Of a stretch of 64,000 nt of DNA, positions 52,817 through 61,740 are shown piece by piece. The notes under the pieces are model-generated. The model did no database searches. It had not been told where the DNA came from and saw only the letters and a program-made list of their open reading frames with translations. The stretch's first letter is position 1; every line of letters starts with the position of its first letter. The position numbers were made by a program, and so were the translations under genes. Location: contig NZ_JAJNDU010000004.1 in NCBI RefSeq assembly GCF_021043365.1, forward strand, positions 62,001 through 126,000, given 5' to 3'. The DNA is from Sphingomonas sp. IC-11 (GTDB lineage: Bacteria > Pseudomonadota > Alphaproteobacteria > Sphingomonadales > Sphingomonadaceae).

Positions 52817-54126
52817 ACTGCAACTTCCTTTGGATCGACGGACAACGAGAGCGGCGGATGTCCCGCGAACACGCCGGACGCGGCATGATCGCTCCAGATT
52901 GCGCCCACGCGCGTCACCGCGGGTTGGCGGGCCCACGTGATGCCCCCTGCGGACATCTGAACAACCTGAACGGTATGCCTGTAGGCGGGGTTGGCCAGCA
53001 CGATAGCGGCTGCGCCAAGCAGCAGCAGGAGAGCCGTGCTCAGCACCTGCGCAAACTTTCTATCGGCACCTTGCCTCGCCAGCGTGGCAGACAGATGCGC
53101 GCGAAGCTGCTTCGCGGGACCCGCTAGGGCGAGAGCATAGATGATAGCCAGATACGGAATGACATAAGCGCACGCACCGGCTGCCTTTGAACCCATTACA
53201 GAGTGAACCAGCAGGGGAACGATCAGTAGCACGAGCGCGTGGGCTGCAAGCGGAGGCGAACGCCGCCAAGCAAACACCGCCGCCACCGGCAGGAACAACG
53301 TCAGCAACGGAGCCTGGACCCACAGGTCGCGCAGGTAGAACAGATTGTCGCCAGACACCTCACTTTCGGCGGTGGCGCTAAGCAGACTGGCTGTGACCGT
53401 GCCGATTACGGCGGGCGCGATCAGCGCGAGGAGCGGCAGGAAAACCGCCGCGGCGACGATCAGGATCGGAGTCCTGCGGGCAAAATGCTGATCGACCAAC
53501 GCGCGAAGCATGCCCGGCAGACACCAGATCAGCAGCCCGAGCGCTGCGATGGCCGCGGACGGTTGAAGCTGGAACGCGATGAGCAACAATGCAGCGGCGG
53601 CGATGCGACGGCGTGTAGCACCGCCGGAGGAACGGCTGGCATCGAACAGCCACGTCGCTGAAACAAGCACCAGCAGTGTCAGAAGAGCGCCCTGGCCAGC
53701 GGAATGGGCGCCCTGCAAAGCCCAGCCCGACGGCACGAACAATATGGTCGAGATCCCAGCAACGGTGGTGCCCGCGTGCTCCCGCAACCAGACGAACAGC
53801 CATGCCGCTGCCACCGCGGTCGCCAGGATGGATGGCAGGCGAACCATCGCGATCGGCGGATCCCCGCCAAGTTCCAACAAGGAACTTGCCAGGACGGACA
53901 ACAGCGCCCCTAAATCATGACTACCGCTCAAAAACGGCAACGCACCGTCGCGGGCGAGACTCATCGCCGCGACCAGCACGTCGTGTTCATCACTCCTTAT
54001 CGGGGTCGCCCAGACCGTCAGGCCATAAAGAAGACCAGACCCCAGCAGAACCGCCCATGCAAGCGCCGGCCGCTCCGCAGGGCGCGTATTTCTGCCACTC
54101 GCTGACGCAGCGGCATTGCTGGCCAT
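52813..54126 (-). CDS. Polytopic membrane protein, GT39-like
   Basis: This 437-residue membrane protein has about ten helices. Its first loop carries TPIRSDEHDVLVAAM, with a D-E pair where GT-C/GT39 mannosyltransferase-like enzymes hold catalytic acids, and LPFLSGSHDLGALLSV in the next loop. ATG 54126 follows GGAGGGTGGAT and is preferred to 54165. With the downstream methyltransferase it may build or modify a lipid-linked sugar. The substrate is unknown, and the similarity to true GT39 is modest. Confidence 0.75.
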   Translation of the reverse strand: MASNAAASASGRNTRPAERPALAWAVLLGSGLLYGLTVWATPIRSDEHDVLVAAMSLARDGALPFLSGSHDLGALLSVLASSLLELGGDPPIAMVRLPSILATAVAAAWLFVWLREHAGTTVAGISTILFVPSGWALQGAHSAGQGALLTLLVLVSATWLFDASRSSGGATRRRIAAAALLLIAFQLQPSAAIAALGLLIWCLPGMLRALVDQHFARRTPILIVAAAVFLPLLALIAPAVIGTVTASLLSATAESEVSGDNLFYLRDLWVQAPLLTLFLPVAAVFAWRRSPPLAAHALVLLIVPLLVHSVMGSKAAGACAYVIPYLAIIYALALAGPAKQLRAHLSATLARQGADRKFAQVLSTALLLLLGAAAIVLANPAYRHTVQVVQMSAGGITWARQPAVTRVGAIWSDHAASGVFAGHPPLSLSVDPKEVAV

Positions 54127-54495
54127 ATCCACCCTCCGTCGGCCAGGCGGAGGAGTGGATGTCACCGCTGCGCCGGGCCACCCCCGCTCAGGAGCTTGCT
54201 GGCCACGCTGCCAAAGTTGCCAACCGGACGCATTACGGATGTGTCCCTAAGCTCCGGCGGGTAGGTTGAACGTCCTAAGTGAACGGCCACGATCTCTGGA
54301 AGGAGCTGCCAAGCCAGCCGGGCGCGCCGGGCCAGCGAGCTTGGCAGGCGATCATCGCGAGTGTGACGTCAGCGAGACCGCGAGCGCGTCATGCCCCTGA
54401 GCAGCCGCCAGCGACGCCGCGGTCCGCCCAGTTGCATCGGCAATCCGCGGGTCAGCGCGGGCTGGCGGCAGGCCGGACCGAGCGCCGGGGAGCAA
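54127..54495. other. Gap with no supportable gene
   Basis: These 369 bases lie between the start of the GT39-like gene and the stop of the CurA-like reductase. Open frames through the region on both strands are extensions or shadows of the flanking genes. It should carry the promoter of the GT39-like operon; I see no convincing repeat, RNA gene or terminator. Confidence 0.5.
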
Positions 54496-55521
54496 TCAGA
54501 GCGGGCGACCTTCCTCGTCGCTGATGCGCGCGATCAACGTGCCGCTGTTGTCGCCTCGGAAGAGCGAGGCAAATGTCTCGGGCAACTGTTCAAGCCCGTC
54601 GCGGATGTCCTCGCGATGGGCCAGCTCACCGGCAGCGAGCCACTGCGCCAGCTGCGTGGTCGCCTCCTCATAGCGGTCAGCATAGTCCGGTACCAGGAAG
54701 CCTTGCAGCCGGATTGCACCGTAAATGATCCGCATCATATCCAGCGGCGGATCACCGGCGGCGCCATCATAGGTCGCGATCTGCCCGCACAAGGCTACCC
54801 GGCCACCCCGATTGAGCCGCGCCACCACATCGCGCAACAGGGTGCCACCGACATTGTCGAAGAACACGTCAACACCCCCGGGACACAGCTGATCCAGGCG
54901 CGCCGTGACATCCTCCGACTTATAGTCGATCACGTCCGTTATTCGGCAGTTGTTGCGAAGCCAGGAAGCCTTCTCCGCGCCTCCGCAGATCGCCACCACG
55001 CGCGCACCCACGATGCGGCCGATCTGCGCCGCGATCGAGCCGACCGAACCGGCAGCGCCTGAAACCAGTACCACCTCACCTGCACGCGGCCTGGCCACGT
55101 CAAGCATGCCAAAATATGCCGTCAGTGCGTTCATCCCAAGGACGCCCAGAGCATCCACCGACGACACTCCATCGGGAATGACGCGAATACCAAGCGCCGG
55201 GTTCGCCCATTGATAGTCCTGCCAACCGGCGGTGCCGAGCACACGCGCGCCAACGGGAAAATCAGGGTCGTCGCTGGCCGCAATCCGGCAAACCGCCGGT
55301 GCCAGAACAGGGTTGCCGACTTCAATTGTCGGATAATAGCTGCTGCGATTACCGCTGATCCAGTTTCTGATCGTGGGTGCACACAACAGAAGTTCCGTTT
55401 GAAGCAAGATCTGGCCCGGCGCTGGTGGCTCCGCCGGCAGCGGTTGCTCGCTCCAGGAGAAGTTCTGCCGAGTGAGCTCACCGGTTGGGTGCGACGCCAA
55501 AGTCCATTGCCGATTAATCAT
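54496..55521 (-). CDS. Zinc-independent NADP-dependent medium-chain reductase, CurA/LTB4DH-like
   Basis: This 341-residue NADPH-dependent alkenal/enone reductase lacks zinc-ligand cysteines and has the cofactor loop VLVSGAAGSVGSIAAQIG followed by GARVVAICGG. MINRQWTLASHPTGELT at the start and FDNVGGTLLRDVVARL later are typical of this group (CurA, YfmJ). ATG 55521 has GAGAGG upstream. A sixteen-base perfect palindrome 75 bases upstream suggests control by a redox- or electrophile-sensing regulator not encoded here. Confidence 0.92.
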   Translation of the reverse strand: MINRQWTLASHPTGELTRQNFSWSEQPLPAEPPAPGQILLQTELLLCAPTIRNWISGNRSSYYPTIEVGNPVLAPAVCRIAASDDPDFPVGARVLGTAGWQDYQWANPALGIRVIPDGVSSVDALGVLGMNALTAYFGMLDVARPRAGEVVLVSGAAGSVGSIAAQIGRIVGARVVAICGGAEKASWLRNNCRITDVIDYKSEDVTARLDQLCPGGVDVFFDNVGGTLLRDVVARLNRGGRVALCGQIATYDGAAGDPPLDMMRIIYGAIRLQGFLVPDYADRYEEATTQLAQWLAAGELAHREDIRDGLEQLPETFASLFRGDNSGTLIARISDEEGRPL

Positions 55522-55595
55522 GCGGGCATCCTCTCCGACTTTTCCGTTGGTCGACTATGCCACCTAATCTGCCGCAGGGGAGAGCGCGATCGATT

Positions 55596-55611
55596 TAGCT
55601 TGCGCAAGCTA
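55596..55611. promoter_or_regulatory. 16-bp perfect palindrome upstream of the CurA-like gene
   Basis: TAGCTTGCGCAAGCTA is a perfect sixteen-base palindrome about 75 bases upstream of the reductase start. Its position and dyad symmetry fit an operator for a MarR-, HxlR- or TetR-type repressor. The cognate regulator is not adjacent. Confidence 0.5.
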
Positions 55612-55758
55612 CACCTTGCTTGACCTCTGGCGAGCAGCTCCCGCGACTAGTCGCCGGCCGAGCAGCAACGACAGAGAACCTGGGCGTGCAGGCTCGGAAG
55701 ACCGCGGAGCCAGTCCACTGGTTTGACCCAGCGATCGATGACAGCGGTGAGGAGGAAC

Positions 55759-58446
55759 TCACCCGGCCGCGGCGACGGCTCCGCACGCGCGCCCCGAAAG
55801 GAAGTGCTCCACCGCTTCACCTGAGATCGGCCGAGCATAGCGATATCCCTGAGCCTCGTGGCAACCGCGTGATCGCAGACAGGCCTCCTGCCCCTCCGTT
55901 TCGACGCCTTCGGCAATCACCTCCAGGCCCAGGGTGCGGGCAAGCGCGAGAACGGCGTCCACGATGGCCAAGTCGAGGTCGTTACCCGGGAGGTGCGCGA
56001 CGAAACTACGGTCGATCTTCAAGCGATCGACCCGGATGTCCTTCAGCGTGGTAAGCGAGGCGAATCCCGTGCCGAAATCGTCAAGCGCCAGCCAAACGCC
56101 CAGCATCCGCAACGCCAGCAGGTTCGCCTTGGTGCCAGCGTCGCCAGCCAATGCGACCGCTTCCGTTAATTCGATCTCGAGCGCGCGCGGTGGCAGGCCG
56201 TGCCGCTTCAACGTGCGATGCACGGTCGCCGCCAAGCCATTCGACCGTACCTGCTCGGGAAAAAGATTGACGGCTACCCGGATATGGTGGCCTGCGTTCC
56301 ACCAGCGCGCCGCTTGGCGACACGCCTCGTCCAAGACCCAGTCCCCGACTGCCGCCGCTTGGCGACTTTCCGCCAATACGCCAATGAACGCCTCCGGCGT
56401 GAGGAGTCCGCGTTGCGGATGGCGCCAGCGTAGCAGCGCCTCCGCGCCGACAACCGCACCATCATTCAGCCGGATCTGAGGCTGGAAGAGAAGCTCAAAC
56501 TCCCCCTCAAGCGCCGCGCGCTCAACTTCTTCCTCCAGGACACGCCGCGCCTCGTAATCCTCGCGGTCGGCCGGCGTATAAACATGGACAACACTGCCAC
56601 CCGCGGCCTTTGCGCGGTACAGCGCAAGATCGGCATTGGCGAACAGCTCCTCCACATGCGGAGTGGTCCCTTCCGGCACCATCATCACACCGCAACTCGC
56701 CGCGGCGCGAAGGCTGCGCTTGCCGAGTTGGAACGGTTCGCACGCCAAGGCGCGCAGAAGTTCGTTTCCGCGATGCGCTGCCCGATCATCCTCTCGCGCG
56801 ATCAAGCCCATGAACTCGTCGCCGCCAAGGCGAGCGATGATCGCGTCGGGCGGCAGGCAAGCGGCTAGCCGAGCAGCGACACGCTGCAAGAGCGCGTCGC
56901 CGACCTGGTGACCGAAGCTGTCGTTGACGTATTTGAAATCATCCAGATCGATCAGCAGCAGCGCCGCGAGACGCTGCTCCTCGAGCATCTGACGCGCCAG
57001 CGACATTGCATGTGCTCGGTTCGGCAGGGCGGTCAAAGAGTCGCTGAGCGCCAGTTTGCGCAATTCCTCCTGAGCGCGCTGCTGCTCCGTTACGTCACGG
57101 ATAAAGAACATCATGCTGCCGTCTTCCACCGGCAGGCCACTGACCTCGAAATGCCCGTCCAGTCGGGGATAATTGAAGTGCAGGCTGAGCGGTCGACGCT
57201 CCAGCATTGCCGTTCGCCCCTCGTCGCCAACCGGGTGATCGGCGAGCTCGGGGAATAGCTCCCAGACCGAGCGCCCGACTGCTCCGCCCGTCAGATCGCC
57301 GACGCGGGCACGGGCGCGCTTGTTCATGAACGTAACGGTCCAATCGGGCGCGACCGTCATCACGCTGTCGTTGGTGCTCTCCAGAGCATCGAGCAGGCGC
57401 CGGTGCCGCTCGTCGTAGCCCTCGGCCAGTTCGTCATAGACGCTCGCTAGCGCCTCGAATTCGCCCCCGTCCCCGATCCGGCCTACCCGTGCGCTACTCT
57501 CGCCGCGCTGCCATGCCCTAGCCGTGGCCATGAGATGGGCCATCGGCTTTCGAACGAACTTCGCGGAAAACCATGACGTCAGCACCAGCGCGATACCGAT
57601 CGTCGCGAGCAGCACGAGCAGGCGCAAGCCCGTCCGCTCCTCGACATCGGCCAGTGCCGCGTCCTTGGAACTGCCGGCGAGAACCATGAAGGGCAGATCG
57701 GAATAGCTACCCGGCGGAACATAAGCGACAATGCGCTCGCTTCCGTCGAACCACGGCATTTCCGTGACACCCGGCGCCCTAGATTTGAATGCGGCGTCGA
57801 ACTGCCGTGGCAGGGTTGTGCCCACGCCGGCATTATCCGGCAGCGCCACCAGCAATTTGCGATCCGGGCCGATGATGGCGAGCCGGGTTGCAGGAGGTAA
57901 TGCTGCTCGACGCAGGTCCTTGGCGAGCTTGTTCAGGTCCAGCCCCGCGACGAGAACGCCGAGCACCCTGCCCTTGCTGTCCTTAACCGGGAAGCTGAAA
58001 TTCAGCGAGGGCCGGTGGAACACTCGGCCGACCACGTAACCGCCCGTTGAAAAGCGCCGCTCGGCCAGTGCTCTCTTGAAATAGGGCCGGTCAGAAATGT
58101 CGGTTCCTGGTCGCGTGCTGCTACACCAGATGCGGCCGGCAGGATTGGCGACGCCGATCGCCATGTAAATGTCGATCTGCTTCTGCAGCCGCGACAAAAT
58201 AAGGCTGCACCGCGCAGTCTCCCCCCCTTGCACGGCCGGTATCTGGGCGAGAGCAGTGAGCAACTGGCGAGCGCCATCGACGATCCGCGCCTGCTCGGCC
58301 GCCGCCCGGTGAACCGTGCGGTAGGCGATGGCGGCAACCTCTTCCTGCTCCTCGCGCCGTTCGGCGCGTACCCCTACCACTTCGAGGATGGTGAGTGGAA
58401 CCATCGCGAGCAGCACGAGCATCGCGAGACGCTGCCCGATCCTCAT
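55759..58446 (-). CDS. Transmembrane CACHE-HAMP-PAS-GGDEF-EAL cyclic-di-GMP enzyme
   Basis: This 895-residue inner-membrane signalling protein has a first helix (about 7-25), a periplasmic double-CACHE sensor (about 30-270, with SDRPYFKRAL), a second helix (about 275-293) and a HAMP linker. These are followed by PAS (about 360-455), GGDEF (motif GGDEF at 541-545 in RLGGDEFMGL) and EAL (EAL at about 669 in GAEALLRW, DDFGTG later). Both catalytic signatures look intact, so it may both make and break c-di-GMP. The frame starts with a GTG at 58464; ATG 58446 is preferred because AAGG lies nine bases before it. It may influence polysaccharide production. Confidence 0.92.
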   Translation of the reverse strand: MRIGQRLAMLVLLAMVPLTILEVVGVRAERREEQEEVAAIAYRTVHRAAAEQARIVDGARQLLTALAQIPAVQGGETARCSLILSRLQKQIDIYMAIGVANPAGRIWCSSTRPGTDISDRPYFKRALAERRFSTGGYVVGRVFHRPSLNFSFPVKDSKGRVLGVLVAGLDLNKLAKDLRRAALPPATRLAIIGPDRKLLVALPDNAGVGTTLPRQFDAAFKSRAPGVTEMPWFDGSERIVAYVPPGSYSDLPFMVLAGSSKDAALADVEERTGLRLLVLLATIGIALVLTSWFSAKFVRKPMAHLMATARAWQRGESSARVGRIGDGGEFEALASVYDELAEGYDERHRRLLDALESTNDSVMTVAPDWTVTFMNKRARARVGDLTGGAVGRSVWELFPELADHPVGDEGRTAMLERRPLSLHFNYPRLDGHFEVSGLPVEDGSMMFFIRDVTEQQRAQEELRKLALSDSLTALPNRAHAMSLARQMLEEQRLAALLLIDLDDFKYVNDSFGHQVGDALLQRVAARLAACLPPDAIIARLGGDEFMGLIAREDDRAAHRGNELLRALACEPFQLGKRSLRAAASCGVMMVPEGTTPHVEELFANADLALYRAKAAGGSVVHVYTPADREDYEARRVLEEEVERAALEGEFELLFQPQIRLNDGAVVGAEALLRWRHPQRGLLTPEAFIGVLAESRQAAAVGDWVLDEACRQAARWWNAGHHIRVAVNLFPEQVRSNGLAATVHRTLKRHGLPPRALEIELTEAVALAGDAGTKANLLALRMLGVWLALDDFGTGFASLTTLKDIRVDRLKIDRSFVAHLPGNDLDLAIVDAVLALARTLGLEVIAEGVETEGQEACLRSRGCHEAQGYRYARPISGEAVEHFLSGRACGAVAAAG

Positions 58447-59166
58447 GCGACCAGCCTTTCGCACAAAGCACGCCCGCTGCCGAACATTGCCGCTCTACAC
58501 CTTCCACCTTCAGCCCGGGGCTTTAGCGGATTAATAACGGCCAAGTCTTGCAAAAGCGTTGCGTCGCAATGCTTTCGCGGGAGAAGGCAATGATCCAAGC
58601 GAACGGTTCAGGCGTCAGTTTTGTCGACGCATTTGTCCCTAGCGTTCGTGCTGCTGGTCTTTCGTTTCATGCCGGTGATGCAACAACTCCGCACGGGATT
58701 TGCGTTTCGGGACCTGAGGGGATGGTCTGGTATCGCGGAAAAACGTTACGTCAGCGGTTTGCTGCCGCAGCGAACGCTTCGAGACTGCCCCATCTTGCAG
58801 TGAGGTGGCGACTTTGCGGCGAAGCTTCCGGTACATGGAAGGTTCGGTACCGGACTCCGACCAGGCGTCGATCTATCCGCCTGCCCCGAGTGGGGCCAAT
58901 TAGTCACGCCGGGCCGAGTGGACGACGATCCAAAGGACCAAGGCGGCTATGGACAAAGTCGCCCGCTATGGGAGTCGATCCGGATCTGAGCCTGCATGAC
59001 GGCCGACCAGACGTCGCACGCCTGTGATCGCGCAGGACCAGCCGGCCCGCGGACAGGAAACTTTGCAGTTGAAGCTGATGTCGTTGAAGCCTGCTCAATG
59101 CTAAGAGGAGCAGAAACAGCTCGGGGCGGCTTGCGCCGCCCCGTACCTGAACTTTCACTAAGAAAG
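58447..59166. other. 720-base stretch without a supportable gene; contains a near-palindrome
   Basis: No protein in this stretch is recognisable. Three open frames exist (plus 58548-59027, 159 codons; minus 58639-58836; minus 58904-59158), but their composition is basic, low in hydrophobic core residues and gene-unlike. A 23-base near-palindrome at 58553-58575 (AAAGCGTTGCG against CGCAATGCTTT, one mismatch) lies about 107 bases upstream of the GGDEF-EAL start and may be a regulator site. The remainder could be gene decay or an unseen RNA. Confidence 0.4.
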
Positions 59167-59243
59167 TGGCGCGCCCGGAACGATTCGAACGTCCGACCCT
59201 CAGATTCGTAGTCTGATGCTCTATCCAGCTGAGCTACGGGCGC
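59167..59243 (-). tRNA. tRNA-Arg (anticodon ACG)
   Basis: On the minus strand the acceptor arm GCGCCCG pairs with CGGGCGC, then discriminator G and an encoded CCA (59169-59167). The D loop is AGCTCAGCTGGATAGAGC, the anticodon loop is CTACGAA with ACG (A34 expected to become inosine), and the T arm contains the GTTCGAATC loop. It is 77 nucleotides long. Confidence 0.97.
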
Positions 59244-59293
59244 GTTGGAGTGGCGCTGATAGAAGCGACTTTCGGATTGCGCAAGAGCGTTGC

Positions 59294-59319
59294 GAGCTAC
59301 TTTTTCAAAAAGTAAGCTC
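59294..59319 (+). other. Hairpin immediately before the small lipoprotein start
   Basis: GAGCT-ACTTTTT (59294-59305) faces AAAAAGT-a-AGCTC (59307-59319), giving a twelve-pair stem with one bulged A and a one-base turn, five bases before the ATG at 59325. The gene has no visible Shine-Dalgarno. It may be a promoter-region palindrome or a structure in the mRNA leader. Confidence 0.35.
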
Positions 59320-59324
59320 CCTGC

Positions 59325-59828
59325 ATGTTTTTTCGAGCTTTCCTCGCCCCGCTGATCCCCGGATTGCTGATCGCGGGGTGCACCGCTCCCGCGAGCTACC
59401 CTTCCCTCCTGCCGCGTGCGGCCGAATCACAGAGCTTGGAGGAGCCCGCGGCCGCAACGGCGGAACCAAGCGCTCCTGATCCGGCGGTAGATGCGAAGGT
59501 TGCCGCTGCCTTACGAACGCTGGAAGAGCGCACCAATGCCTTTGACAGTGCGAGCAGCCGTGCCGAGCGGCTGGTAACCGCCGCAAGAGGAGCAGCAGCG
59601 GGTAGTGAGGCGTGGCTGGACGCTCACGTGGCACTGGCCGAACTGGATGCGCTGCGCTCGGCGACCTCGGAAATAGCCATTACACTGGATGATCTTGCCA
59701 GCGAGCGAGCGCTCTCCCTTGCCCCTGATTACCAGCCGCTCACCAGTGCCGCCGATCGAGTGCGCGCGGCGGTCACCAGCCAGGCAGAACGAATCGCCGC
59801 GTTGCAGGCGCGGCTGGCGCCGGCCTGA
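59325..59828 (+). CDS. Small predicted lipoprotein of unknown function
   Basis: This 167-residue protein has a short leader ending in the lipobox LIAGC (Cys at about 19), so it is probably a lipid-anchored envelope protein. The rest is Ala/Glu-rich and strongly helical, with two long amphipathic stretches (about 55-110 and 115-165) that may form a coiled coil or helical bundle. I do not recognise a family. There is no ribosome site, but a hairpin abuts the start. It converges on the DUF2141 gene, 13 bases apart. Confidence 0.72.
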   Translation: MFFRAFLAPLIPGLLIAGCTAPASYPSLLPRAAESQSLEEPAAATAEPSAPDPAVDAKVAAALRTLEERTNAFDSASSRAERLVTAARGAAAGSEAWLDAHVALAELDALRSATSEIAITLDDLASERALSLAPDYQPLTSAADRVRAAVTSQAERIAALQARLAPA

Positions 59829-59840
59829 ACCAGAACAACT

Positions 59841-60350
59841 CTAGATCGGGCGCAGCGCACCGTTCCGCAGATACATGGCTGTGATCGTGATCTCAGTGAC
59901 ACCGCTGCCCACCCGAACGGCAGTCACCTTCGGCGATGGCTTACGCCCGAGCACGAAATCGAGAAGGGTGACCTTGGGGTCGCCGGATGCGCCGCCCCCG
60001 TCGGAGCGGTCGGTGCCTCCGTTCCCGCTGACGTCGTGGCGAAAATCGACCGCATAGGTGCCGGGCGAGGATACAGGCATACAAAAGCGAACCGGCCCGC
60101 TTGCGGGTGTCGGCACCTCAACGCGCGTCAGCCAGCTCTTCTTCTCGAACCAGCTGGAGGTCGGGCCGCCGAACGTCCGTACCCGCAACTTGCCCGACCG
60201 GCTCTTCAGTCCGACCACGTTGACGAGAATCGCGGGTGCGTTTCCAGCCGCGCAGCGTGCCGCATAGGGCCCCAGGATGGCGCCCGGCTGGGCCGCAGCA
60301 GGCGCCGCGAGGAAGAGGGAGGCAAGGGCAATCAGCGGTAAGGTCTTCAT
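59841..60350 (-). CDS. Secreted DUF2141 family protein
   Basis: This 169-residue protein has a clean Sec signal peptide (LIALASLFLAAPAAAQ, cleavage near 21). The mature part includes ILVNVVGLKSRSGKLRVRTF, VPTPASGPVRFCMPV and GTYAVDFRHDVSGNG, the pattern I associate with DUF2141, a small periplasmic beta-sandwich family. Function is unknown. It is convergent with the lipoprotein gene; its own promoter lies near tRNA-Val, which is on the same strand upstream. Confidence 0.8.
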   Translation of the reverse strand: MKTLPLIALASLFLAAPAAAQPGAILGPYAARCAAGNAPAILVNVVGLKSRSGKLRVRTFGGPTSSWFEKKSWLTRVEVPTPASGPVRFCMPVSSPGTYAVDFRHDVSGNGGTDRSDGGGASGDPKVTLLDFVLGRKPSPKVTAVRVGSGVTEITITAMYLRNGALRPI

Positions 60351-60490
60351 GTGGCACGATATCGCAGCTGCTGATGGCGCAACCGTGGCGATTCGTCGGC
60401 GAAAGAGGACCGCAAAGTGTCCCCGTCGGGATCCTGCCTTCGAGCCCGCTTCATGGCGTCGCGACGTCGGGCGGGACTGGATGAAGGATA

Positions 60491-60566
60491 TGGTGGGCGC
60501 TGACGGGTTCGAACCGCCGACCTACTCGGTGTAAACGAGCCGCTCTACCAGCTGAGCTAAGCGCCC
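60491..60566 (-). tRNA. tRNA-Val (anticodon TAC)
   Basis: On the minus strand acceptor GGGCGCT pairs with AGCGCCC, then discriminator A and an encoded CCA (60493-60491). The anticodon loop is TTTACAC with TAC at its centre. The T loop is GTTCGAAC. The length is 76 nucleotides. It stands alone between the DUF2141 gene and a winged-helix regulator. Confidence 0.96.
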
Positions 60567-60667
60567 CCTCGGGGTGACCGCCCCTTAAGCGTCCTGCGCG
60601 CGCTACACAAGGCTCGTGCAATGCATTGCCCATGTACAGCGCGACGCAGTTTCGCTGGAGGTGCCGC

Positions 60668-61615
60668 TCAGACCACCGGCAGCCCCAGTGCGCGCGCCAT
60701 TGAAACGTAGCTGCGCATGGCACCAAGCCCACGCTCCGTCAGCGACATGAAGGCGCGCCGCCGGTCAAAGGGGTCAGGTCGACGTTCGAAAAGGCCAGCC
60801 TCGGTTAACCGAGCGATCCAGCGCAGCGCTGTTGTTGGCGCGACGGCGGCGGCAATGCACAGGCTGGATACCGAGACGTGCGCGCGCTCCAGATGGGCTG
60901 CATACAAATCCAGCATCATGTCCCAGGCGGGATCTTCAAACAGGCCCGAGCCGACGTAGCGATCCCGCAGTCGCCGCGCCCGCACGATCTGGCGGATGTC
61001 GGCGGCCGTGATTGGATGCTCACCGCCTGGCTCCGGCGCAAAGTCGCTTCTAGCGTCCGCCACCAGCCCCGCCAGCGGCTGCTCTTCATGCTTCGACAGG
61101 CGCGCAAGCACGTCAGCGATTCGGGCGACTTCGGCATTCAGCTTCGCCAGCCGAGCCGCCTCGTTCTCGCTGATCCGGTCATGCAGAGCCAGGTTGGAGA
61201 CGCCCTGCGCAGTGGCAATCGCCCCGATCCAATCCGAGGGCGCAGGATCACAGAGAATCTGGTGACGGGAAAGCATCAACCCGGCAGCGGCCACATCGAT
61301 CTGTTCCGAAGCGATCGCTACCACCATCGGCAAGTCGCGGCCGGCGGCCAGACCGTCGAGCCGGGACAAGGACCTGGCGAGATCGTCATCCGAAGCAGAA
61401 CGGGCGTCGATTACGATCAACGGCCGGGACGCAATGTCCGCGATCCGCTTAACAGCATCACCAAGCGGCGCCGAGGTAACGATGCGACCGCCGGCAAGCG
61501 CGACCGCAGCGGCAGCCCCTGCCCCGCCGGTTTCATCCTCCCCCGCCCCATTGATCAGCACGGCATCAAACCGTGAGTTCAATTGAGCCTGATATTCTCG
61601 TTCAATCAAATGCAT
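60668..61615 (-). CDS. Winged-helix (MarR-like) regulator with an extra N-terminal domain
   Basis: This 315-residue protein has a C-terminal winged helix (about 210-305) with SVSSLCIAAAVAPTTALRWI as the helix-turn-helix and RRPDPFDRRRAFMSLTERG as the wing, as in MarR proteins. The N-terminal 140 residues alternate strand and helix (AVLINGAGEDET, PLIVIDARSASDDDLARSL, MVVAIASEQIDVAAAGL) like a degenerate receiver or Rossmann fold, but phosphorylation residues are not evident. A helical linker joins them. It is transcribed away from nothing nearby and ends 102 bases upstream of tRNA-Val; the target is unknown. Confidence 0.78.
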   Translation of the reverse strand: MHLIEREYQAQLNSRFDAVLINGAGEDETGGAGAAAAVALAGGRIVTSAPLGDAVKRIADIASRPLIVIDARSASDDDLARSLSRLDGLAAGRDLPMVVAIASEQIDVAAAGLMLSRHQILCDPAPSDWIGAIATAQGVSNLALHDRISENEAARLAKLNAEVARIADVLARLSKHEEQPLAGLVADARSDFAPEPGGEHPITAADIRQIVRARRLRDRYVGSGLFEDPAWDMMLDLYAAHLERAHVSVSSLCIAAAVAPTTALRWIARLTEAGLFERRPDPFDRRRAFMSLTERGLGAMRSYVSMARALGLPVV

Positions 61616-61740
61616 GCATCACTCCGATCCGCGATCGAACCCAAGTGTTTACCATTATCGGCCTATCAGTTGTCTAACATCCGAAATGGCACGGTATACA
61701 TGCCGAATTGATTTTCACATCCAAATTGGACCAGCGCGGA

